A DNA stretch of 8,193 nt from Candidatus Zixiibacteriota bacterium. GTDB taxonomy: Bacteria > Zixibacteria > MSB-5A5 > SM1-73. The stretch is taken from positions 1,967,224 through 1,975,416 of the forward strand of contig CP070839.1 in NCBI GenBank assembly GCA_020341875.1, given 5' to 3'. Under the pieces are notes generated by a model that saw nothing but the letters and a program-made list of their open reading frames with translations, made no database searches and had not been told where the DNA came from. The translations under genes were made by a program, and so were the position numbers. Below are positions 1 to 4,331 of the stretch, one piece after another. Numbering within the stretch: the first letter of the stretch is position 1; every line of letters begins with the position of its first letter.

Positions 1-556
1 CCACCTTCTCGATCCATAGAACCCAGGCCGAGACGATTATCAAAATCATGGCCACCTGCCAGAAATACAGATGCATAAAATCGAAGGTCCTGGGAGACCA
101 GTTGCCCACCAGCATTATGAATATCATCCTGACTATGTTGATGGCATACAGAAACGGTATGCTAAGTACGCCCCCGATCAGTTTCTTCTTCCAGCCGGCG
201 GGGTAGGCTATCATGGCGGCCAGAAAGATGAGCATCTCATAAAGTCCGGTGCATTCCCCCACCACCTCAACTGAGAAGTTGGGCAGCGAGACTATAGTCT
301 CGCTAACCCGGGTGGTCATTCCAAGAAGCTTCAGGAAGAATCCGGTGACGTCGGCCGTCGCAGCATTCAGCCAGTAGACCTGCGGATTAAACGTGTCGGT
401 AAGGTAGGGAAAGGTGGTCGCCAGGAAGATCAGAAGCCCCAGGAAGATCAGGCAGAATTTTACGATTGCCTTATGCGTCTTCAGCTTAGCCTTAAGCGAT
501 TGCCCCTTCTCTTTCTCAACTTTCTTCTCTTTCTTGACTTTCTTCTTTTTCTTCAT
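1..556 (-). CDS. xrtH: Exosortase H (IPTL-CTERM-specific), C-terminus cut by window edge
   Basis: I translated this from the minus strand; 185 codons are visible and the frame is still open at the left edge. It is an integral inner-membrane cysteine transpeptidase-like enzyme of the exosortase/archaeosortase family, expected to cleave the C-terminal IPTL-CTERM tail of exported proteins. Visible hallmarks are the catalytic block ECTGLYEM (Cys102), the Arg block NIVRM (Arg143) and the His block FMHLYFWQ (His162), in the family's usual order and spacing, with hydrophobic segments at about 31-50, 108-122, 126-150 and 165-182. XrtH is the natural call because two proteins with IPTL-type tails lie just upstream on the same strand. 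The ATG at 556 is the only sensible start: an in-frame TAG lies three codons upstream, and an AGGTAGG-like site (562-568) precedes it. Oddity: residues 2-17 are almost all Lys/Glu, giving a very basic cytosolic head. The neighbour beyond the edge is unknown. Confidence 0.9.
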   Translation of the reverse strand, partial: MKKKKKVKKEKKVEKEKGQSLKAKLKTHKAIVKFCLIFLGLLIFLATTFPYLTDTFNPQVYWLNAATADVTGFFLKLLGMTTRVSETIVSLPNFSVEVVGECTGLYEMLIFLAAMIAYPAGWKKKLIGGVLSIPFLYAINIVRMIFIMLVGNWSPRTFDFMHLYFWQVAMILIIVSAWVLWIEKV

Positions 557-571
557 GATGACCTACCTGCT

Positions 572-596
572 AAAAAGAAGAGACATCCCATCTCTT
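572..596 (-). promoter_or_regulatory. Hairpin with U-tract just before the xrtH start (possible attenuator)
   Basis: On the minus-strand transcript a 6-bp stem (AAGAGA at 596-591 pairing with TCTCTT at 583-578, 7-nt loop) is followed by C and five U residues (576-572), then directly by the xrtH Shine-Dalgarno region. The shape is that of a weak intrinsic terminator or translation-control hairpin in the leader. The stem is short and A/U-rich, so it may be fortuitous. Confidence 0.3.
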
Positions 597-652
597 GCCC
601 GATTGGAATCTGCAGAGTGGCTCGAGCTTCTTGTTCTCTTTCCGTTTTTGTG

Positions 653-681
653 AAGATAACTCGTGAACCTGTGCTGGGCAA
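653..681 (-). promoter_or_regulatory. Candidate sigma-70 promoter for xrtH
   Basis: On the minus strand TTGCCC (681-676) and TATCTT (658-653) are separated by exactly 17 nt. Each hexamer matches four of six consensus bases. Transcription would begin near 646, giving a leader of about 90 nt that contains the hairpin at 572-596. It lies in the 239-nt gap between xrtH and the upstream IPTL-tailed gene, so xrtH may be transcribed independently of its substrates. Confidence 0.35.
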
Positions 682-795
682 GTCCATTTTTTTCAAAAGC
701 CAAAGGCTGGCTCGGTCACGGTCGAAGACTCTGCGCCTGCGACGGCGAGTAGCATACTCCGTTGGGATTCTCGCTGCGACGAGAGGGCGCAGGGA

Positions 796-1272
796 TCAAA
801 CGGAAGTCACGTACCGAGTCTTCCTTCTCAAAAAGACCCAGACGGTAATCGAAGTCATCATCGCCACCAAAGCGAAGGATCCCCACTGAGTGAGGACTGG
901 GCCGCATGGACGCTTGCACTCAGTGAGAAAAGGGCCGCCAAAACACACTCCCAGAAACACCTCAAGCCCGCAGAGCCATATGCTGACAGGCTGATCCACG
1001 GAATCCATCGGCGCCAACACATACTGAAATGGATTCTTATCGCCGACCATCACCACAACCCAAACACACACCGTATCTGACGAGAGATTCCTGATTCTCC
1101 AGGTATCGCCGTCTGTCCCTGGCATGGGACAAGGCTCGATATGCCATCCCTGCCCGTCGTGAAGAATGTCTATCACATATATTTCACCCTCTTCTTGTGC
1201 TGAGACTATCGAGCCGAATAACGCTAATCCAAACAATCCCATCGTCGCAGTCAAAAACACACGATTCCTCAT
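796..1272 (-). CDS. Small Cys-rich secreted protein with variant IPTL-CTERM tail
   Basis: This 158-residue exported protein has no recognised catalytic domain. A signal peptide spans residues 1-25, with a likely cut after VSA before QEE. The mature part (about 26-123) is probably beta-rich and carries six cysteines (48, 69, 101, 110, 119, 123), which suggests disulfides in the envelope. The C-terminus is a tripartite sorting tail: motif PVLTQWG (125-131), hydrophobic helix (132-148), then the basic cluster RRK (149-151). This matches the IPTL-CTERM family, although the usual I-P-T opening is replaced. It is therefore a probable XrtH substrate, to be anchored or released at the cell surface. 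The start at 1272 is supported by a strong AAGGAGG site at 1286-1280 with 7-nt spacing. The gene lies between xrtH and another IPTL-tailed gene, all on the minus strand. The role of the mature domain is unknown. Confidence 0.85.
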   Translation of the reverse strand: MRNRVFLTATMGLFGLALFGSIVSAQEEGEIYVIDILHDGQGWHIEPCPMPGTDGDTWRIRNLSSDTVCVWVVVMVGDKNPFQYVLAPMDSVDQPVSIWLCGLEVFLGVCFGGPFLTECKRPCGPVLTQWGSFALVAMMTSITVWVFLRRKTRYVTSV

Positions 1273-1279
1273 TTCACAC

Positions 1280-1286
1280 CCTCCTT
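1280..1286 (-). promoter_or_regulatory. Ribosome binding site AAGGAGG
   Basis: A full anti-SD match lies 7 nt before the ATG at 1272 and fixes the start of the Cys-rich IPTL-tailed protein. No convincing promoter was found between it and the hairpin cluster. The best pair, TTGGTC / TATGAG with a 16-nt gap, is weak. Confidence 0.75.
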
Positions 1287-1367
1287 ACGTGAGACGGTCA
1301 TCTCATATCATGCCGGGTTGAGTGACCAAACGCCCTTGGTCTTTCTTGATTGCAGAATCCGGCGCGG

Positions 1368-1396
1368 TTGTGGCGGGGTAGGGTACCCCGCCACAA
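1368..1396. repeat. Perfect 13-bp inverted repeat (REP-like hairpin)
   Basis: TTGTGGCGGGGTA (1368-1380) is followed by loop GGG (1381-1383) and its exact complement (1384-1396). Flanking bases GCGG / CCGC extend the pairing imperfectly. Neither strand has a U-tract after it, so it is not a classic intrinsic terminator. Its form and intergenic position resemble REP-type or small palindromic elements dispersed in bacterial genomes. Confidence 0.8.
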
Positions 1397-1409
1397 ACCA
1401 CCGCACCTC

Positions 1410-1462
1410 GGGAGGAGCAAGCCCCTTTCGGATATCTCCAAAAGGGGCATCCTGAGCCTCCC
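1410..1462. repeat. Compound inverted repeat
   Basis: An inner 8-bp stem (GCCCCTTT at 1421-1428 with AAAGGGGC at 1441-1448, 12-nt loop) is enclosed by an outer 6-bp stem (GGGAGG at 1410-1415 with CCTCCC at 1457-1462). It sits 14 nt from the previous hairpin and forms part of one palindromic cluster. No poly-U follows on either strand. Confidence 0.65.
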
Positions 1463-1490
1463 TTCTTGTACCCCCCTGATGCCTACTGCT

Positions 1491-1522
1491 CGGGTTGGGG
1501 CAAGGGTCAGACCCCCACCCCG
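1491..1522. repeat. Imperfect G/C-rich hairpin with GGGTC-A-GACCC core
   Basis: CGGG-T-TGGGG (1491-1500) can pair with the C-rich segment up to 1522 with one mismatch. Alternatively the core GGGTC/GACCC (1504-1514) folds alone. It is the third palindrome in the 275-nt gap between the two IPTL-tailed genes and the first met by transcripts leaving the 1548-2354 gene. It may act as an mRNA-stabilising or transcription-slowing structure. Confidence 0.5.
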
Positions 1523-1547
1523 ACACATAGCCCGTGATTAGCCGAGG

Positions 1548-2354
1548 TTATAGCGACACACTAACTCTTCTTTTCCTCAACCAGATGAAGACGGCGCTTA
1601 AGGCAAGTAGGGTCACTAACACAATGAGACCCCACTCGGTGGTTGTAGGGATGGGGGGGCCTGAAGAGTGACCCGTTAATGTCGAGCTTAACTCCAAGAG
1701 CGTATCCGATCCGGCAAACGCCATAGTATCTGGACGGTCCACGGTGACAAAAAAGGTATCGGCCACGACCTGGGTTGCGATGCCGACATCGTCCTGATAA
1801 TCTCCGCTGGTCTGTACACTAGCGCCATCCACAATTATCGCTCCTACGAAGCATGTGGCCTGGGTGCTGTCCGTCACTGCAACTCGGTAAACCGATGCGT
1901 TCTCTCCGCTTCCGGCCATCGGAAAGAGTTTTGCGGTTCCTACGGTGCGCAACACGGCCTGTTGCGGGGCTACAACAGATAAGGTACACTCAAAGGCGAT
2001 TTCGCTCACGAGTGAATCACCCTTCGTGCTTCCCCAATCGCCGGGCATGAGGTGACGCCTCTCGTGTTCGTATTCGTATAGCCTTCCGATGTTCGTGGCC
2101 GTCGCCTGAGCCTGCGCCCAGCTCCCCCTGGCATTCGATGAGAAAGCACTGGCCGTGCTGGTGGTATTAGCACCGGTCTGCTCCATTTGGTCTTCGTCGA
2201 AGGGCCCACCCTCCACTTCTGCCGTTGTCCTTGCATATGTCCTGTTGCTGGACGCCTTGGCCTTCGCATATGCAAACGAGGTGCCGTAATCCGCCGCGAT
2301 CATCGCACACATCACCACGGCCATGATCAAAAGCAAGAGAAGTCTGCTCTTCAT
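1548..2354 (-). CDS. Exported IPTL-CTERM sorting-domain protein
   Basis: This is a 268-residue secreted protein and a probable exosortase H substrate. A signal peptide occupies residues 1-21 (basic MKSR, Leu-rich core, cut near IAA before DYG). The mature region is rich in Ala, Ser and Thr (about 23-90) and then has strand-like segments (about 115-225), as is typical of surface proteins of the PEP-CTERM class. It has no catalytic motif. The tail is textbook in layout: PPIPTTTEWG (233-242), a hydrophobic helix (243-258) and the RKRR stop (260-263). The motif reads IPTTTEWG rather than the common IPTLSEWG, lacking the usual Leu. The ATG at 2354 has GGAGGAG at 2367-2361 with 6-nt spacing. It lies downstream of the Lnt-like gene (129-nt gap) and upstream of the second IPTL-tailed gene and xrtH. 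The function of the mature domain is unknown, and the Ser/Thr content would suit glycosylation (inference). Confidence 0.9.
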   Translation of the reverse strand: MKSRLLLLLIMAVVMCAMIAADYGTSFAYAKAKASSNRTYARTTAEVEGGPFDEDQMEQTGANTTSTASAFSSNARGSWAQAQATATNIGRLYEYEHERRHLMPGDWGSTKGDSLVSEIAFECTLSVVAPQQAVLRTVGTAKLFPMAGSGENASVYRVAVTDSTQATCFVGAIIVDGASVQTSGDYQDDVGIATQVVADTFFVTVDRPDTMAFAGSDTLLELSSTLTGHSSGPPIPTTTEWGLIVLVTLLALSAVFIWLRKRRVSVSL

Positions 2355-2360
2355 TGTTCT

Positions 2361-2367
2361 CTCCTCC
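2361..2367 (-). promoter_or_regulatory. Ribosome binding site GGAGGAG
   Basis: This strong purine-rich site 6 nt before the ATG at 2354 confirms the start of the IPTL-CTERM protein. The 129-nt gap upstream (2355-2483) has no hexamer pair I trust and no GG-N10-GC sigma-54 element. Confidence 0.7.
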
Positions 2368-2483
2368 GTTCTGTTTTATTGCCTCTTTGTTTTCGTGCGG
2401 TAATGCCACGTCAAGGTGCGGGGAAACCTCACTTATGAGAATCAAGCCATCCCGGGAACCGGATCAGGTGGTTGGTGTGTCAC

Positions 2484-3275
2484 TTAATTCCAACTCCTGC
2501 GTACACAGGTGCACCCTGCGAGTGTCAATCCGTGAAGAGTGTATTCTTGCCTGACCGGCGGCGCCCGACCCTCCGGCACAAGGTAAGCTTTTTGAGCGGA
2601 AAGATTGAAAGCGAAGAGAATATCCCAGGTTCTTGTGTCTTCGATGTCCGACTTCACCCCGGTTCTTGCCGCTTTAGTTGCTTTTGTGAGGGCCAGAGCC
2701 AAGAGCGAATTGAGCAAGACGATGATGGCCGATGCCGCCACCAAACCGAAAAGACCAGCCAGACCATGCAGCAAGGGGTGGGAAAACCCGGTCTCCCCGA
2801 GCAGTCCACCAGCATATCCCAGTTTCGCCACCCCCAATTCCAGCCCTACCCAGAGTACCGCGACCAGGGACGGATTGAATCCCCAGCGTTGACGTGCGCA
2901 GCCGATGGTCCAGCCGAAGAGCGCAAAAAGACCAGTTCCGCAAAGCAACCTCACCGCGGCGACCAAAGGAGAGATCTCTAACCATCCGGTCGCCGATGCG
3001 CTAAAGAAGGAGAGGCCAAAGAGAAGGCCCAACCGCAAAGATTCGACGGACGTGGCTTTGATGATTCTGTAGAGAAATGGAGTTAATGCGAAAAAGGAGA
3101 AATACCAGTAATCCGGAAAGAGATTGGCTACCTGCAAGAGAAGCGCAGAGCTGCCCGCGAACATGAAACCCTGAGCCCAGGTTGCCAGAACCGACTCATT
3201 GCGATTCCGCTCTGAGATCGCTGCAGAGACTGCAGCCTTTCCGACAGGCTGATGGTAATCGGCACCTTGGGCCAC
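2484..3275 (-). CDS. Lnt-like polytopic membrane protein lacking the nitrilase domain (possible remnant)
   Basis: From the chosen GTG start (3275) this is 263 residues. It has about six hydrophobic segments (near 38-53, 55-71, 79-98, 104-125, 135-154 and 166-196). The pattern resembles the N-terminal membrane domain of apolipoprotein N-acyltransferase: FFALTPFLYRI, a glycine-rich LGLLFGLSFF segment ending in a Trp, WVGLELG, and a final LFGL....LLNSLLALAL helix. A full Lnt has about 500 residues with a CN-hydrolase catalytic half (Glu-Lys-Cys) after that point. Here only about 65 unrelated residues follow before the stop, so the protein cannot acylate lipoproteins by the known mechanism. The frame stays open to an ATG at 3563. 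I prefer GTG 3275 because AGGAG stands 5 nt before it, while a consensus promoter (3466-3494) lies inside the longer frame; ATG 3164 is another option. It could be a truncated pseudogene or a domain-only membrane protein. Confidence 0.55.
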   Translation of the reverse strand: MAQGADYHQPVGKAAVSAAISERNRNESVLATWAQGFMFAGSSALLLQVANLFPDYWYFSFFALTPFLYRIIKATSVESLRLGLLFGLSFFSASATGWLEISPLVAAVRLLCGTGLFALFGWTIGCARQRWGFNPSLVAVLWVGLELGVAKLGYAGGLLGETGFSHPLLHGLAGLFGLVAASAIIVLLNSLLALALTKATKAARTGVKSDIEDTRTWDILFAFNLSAQKAYLVPEGRAPPVRQEYTLHGLTLAGCTCVRRSWN

Positions 3276-3280
3276 AAACT

Positions 3281-3285
3281 CTCCT
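3281..3285 (-). promoter_or_regulatory. Ribosome binding site deciding a GTG start
   Basis: AGGAG lies 5 nt before an in-frame GTG (3275-3273) of the Lnt-like protein. No comparable site precedes the ATG candidates at 3563 or 3164, so it is the main argument for the shorter protein. Confidence 0.5.
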
Positions 3286-3321
3286 GCTGATTTGACAGAG
3301 AGCCTTACTCCGCGAACCGGA

Positions 3322-3349
3322 CACGGATCCGTGCGCGGCCGCCGGCGGC
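3322..3349. repeat. Two adjacent perfect 12-nt palindromes in a leader
   Basis: CACGGATCCGTG (3322-3333) and GCCGCCGGCGGC (3338-3349) are each self-complementary and only 4 nt apart. They lie between the minus-strand promoter and the GTG start of the Lnt-like gene, so they could be operator sites or leader RNA structure. Local G/C richness makes the second less surprising. Confidence 0.5.
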
Positions 3350-3465
3350 GAACTGCAGACAGTCCTGAGAGGCCCAATCCGCAGACAAAGAATCCAGCGA
3401 CTAGACTCTTGTGGTTGATCCTGCAGCCCTTCAGATTGACTATGTTCTCGAACTGATTCTCTGCA

Positions 3466-3494
3466 AGTATAACCCCTTTCTCCATTCCTGTCAA
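3466..3494 (-). promoter_or_regulatory. Near-consensus sigma-70 promoter
   Basis: On the minus strand TTGACA (3494-3489, six of six) and TATACT (3471-3466, five of six) are separated by 17 nt. It is the best sigma-70 promoter in the window and points to the Lnt-like gene and possibly the IPTL cluster. The start would be near 3458, leaving a leader of about 180 nt to the GTG at 3275. Confidence 0.7.
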
Positions 3495-3718
3495 GTGTTT
3501 TCTGAACAATATTAATCCATACCCTGTTTTCCTTGATCCGTTAGGAACACTATATAAAGCCATTCATGTCGCTTATATAGACTTTGTTCCGGCAGACATG
3601 CATCCTAATACGTTGATTGATGGTTGGTTAGTACGCGTTTTTCCCGGAATCGTGGACGATACACATGGGCTGATCTACAGAATGTTTCGGCAGGCGCAAA
3701 AATTTACGAAAATTTCTC

Positions 3719-3746
3719 TTGACACGGGGAAAAAGGCAGTTATCTT
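3719..3746 (+). promoter_or_regulatory. Sigma-70-like promoter for the exported protein / regulator operon
   Basis: TTGACA (3719-3724, perfect) and TATCTT (3741-3746, four of six) are separated by 16 nt. Transcription would start near 3753, about 265 nt before the ATG at 4019. The long leader leaves room for regulation, including the second candidate promoter at 3839-3854. Confidence 0.5.
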
Positions 3747-3838
3747 GTTTATGACAGTTGAGAGGGGAATGCTGTCGCTTTTGTGTTTTGGGGCTCTTCC
3801 CCTAGCGTAGTTCTGGAAGAACGTTTCATTAGGTGGAA

Positions 3839-3854
3839 GGGAGCTGTTTTTGCT
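3839..3854 (+). promoter_or_regulatory. Candidate sigma-54 (-24/-12) promoter
   Basis: GG (3840-3841) and GC (3852-3853) are separated by exactly 10 nt, and the -12 side reads TTTTTGCT, matching the consensus TTGCW. The -24 side (GGGAGC) is poorer than TGGCAC. Initiation would be near 3865, about 155 nt before the exported-protein gene. The same operon encodes a sigma-54 activator, so autoregulation is plausible (inference). Confidence 0.35.
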
Positions 3855-4001
3855 GTCAATCAAGGCAAAGGAAAAGGGCTTACCTCTTGTTTGCATAGGA
3901 TTCAACCTCGTTCGTCAAGCGCCCTGTTGCAACCCGCTTTCTGAGCATCGGCCAACCCCCAAGACACGGTGTCAACAGATCTGAAAAACATATACTGTCG
4001 C

Positions 4002-4010
4002 AAAGGAGGT
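4002..4010 (+). promoter_or_regulatory. Strong ribosome binding site AAAGGAGGT
   Basis: A nine-base anti-SD match lies 8 nt before the ATG at 4019. It is the best RBS in the window and strong evidence that the short exported protein is a real, well-translated gene. Confidence 0.85.
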
Positions 4011-4018
4011 AGATCAAA

Positions 4019-4324
4019 ATGAGGATTCGAACCGTCCTCGTGATTTTGGGCCTGCTGCTGTTCATTCTCTGCGCAGTCGGCCCGGGTCAAGCAGCTATGA
4101 ATCGTACGAACAACATCAATTACCTCGCCCCTCCCAACGAGCACCCCTGGCAGGATCACGATTCTCCGCCCGACGCGGATACACTGGTGCCGGATATGGC
4201 GTGTCCGACATTGATTCTGATCGGTCCTTTCAAGGTCATGATCATTAGGGCAGCTGAAGATCGGCCCACGCCGGCCAGAATTAACGGGATGGGTGATTTT
4301 GCGAGGGGAAGAGACCCAAGATAA
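4019..4324 (+). CDS. Short exported protein of unknown function
   Basis: This 101-residue protein belongs to no family I recognise. A clear signal peptide covers residues 1-25 or 26 (MRIR, hydrophobic core VLVILGLLLFIL, cut near GQA/QAA). A Cys at 18 lies within the core but not in a proper lipobox, so it is not called a lipoprotein. The mature part of about 75 residues starts with a polar, Pro/Asp/His-rich stretch (HPWQDHDSPPDAD, about 42-54), has one hydrophobic strand-like segment (TLILIGPFKVMII, about 64-76) and ends in a basic Arg/Gly tail. A single Cys (62) remains after cleavage. Its very strong RBS and the 7-nt gap to the next ATG indicate co-transcription with the TPR/AAA+ regulator, for which it may be an envelope signal, ligand or co-regulated product. 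That functional link is inference. Confidence 0.75.
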   Translation: MRIRTVLVILGLLLFILCAVGPGQAAMNRTNNINYLAPPNEHPWQDHDSPPDADTLVPDMACPTLILIGPFKVMIIRAAEDRPTPARINGMGDFARGRDPR

Positions 4325-4331
4325 GAGGAAA

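Larger units (their letters stand above)
3276..4018. other. Non-coding divergent intergenic region
   Basis: These 743 nt separate the minus-strand exosortase-side genes from the plus-strand regulator operon. They contain the minus-strand leader of the Lnt-like gene with two 12-nt palindromes (3322-3333, 3338-3349) and a consensus minus-strand promoter (3466-3494). On the plus-strand side there is a sigma-70-like promoter (3719-3746), a candidate sigma-54 element (3839-3854) and a strong RBS (4002-4010). A 7-bp inverted pair AGGGGAA/TTCCCCT (3763-3769 and 3797-3803) is a weak candidate operator or enhancer site. A 70-codon plus-strand frame (3598-3810) has no RBS and overlaps the promoter, so I do not call it. 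Confidence 0.7.

Noticed and set aside
768..783. TCTCG/CGAGA hairpin after the Cys-rich gene as a terminator
   Set aside because: It has a 5-bp stem and no U-tract in the minus-strand direction.
473..889. 138-codon plus-strand frame across the xrtH start and gap
   Set aside because: Its Leu/Phe-rich start is the reverse of the Lys-codon tract of xrtH, and its remainder overlaps the end of the Cys-rich cargo gene.
2399..2420. GTGGC...GCAC on the minus strand upstream of the IPTL gene as a sigma-54 promoter
   Set aside because: The GG-to-GC spacing is 7 nt rather than the required 10.
2472..2981. 169-codon plus-strand frame over the Lnt-like gene
   Set aside because: Its composition is highly polar and low-complexity, and the opposite strand encodes a clear series of membrane helices.
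3598..3810. 70-codon plus-strand frame in the divergent region
   Set aside because: It has no RBS, contains the TTGACA/TATCTT promoter and has no recognisable protein features.
3991..3996. TATACT just upstream of the exported-protein gene as a -10 box
   Set aside because: Transcription would begin inside the ribosome binding site, and no -35 hexamer lies 16-18 nt upstream.
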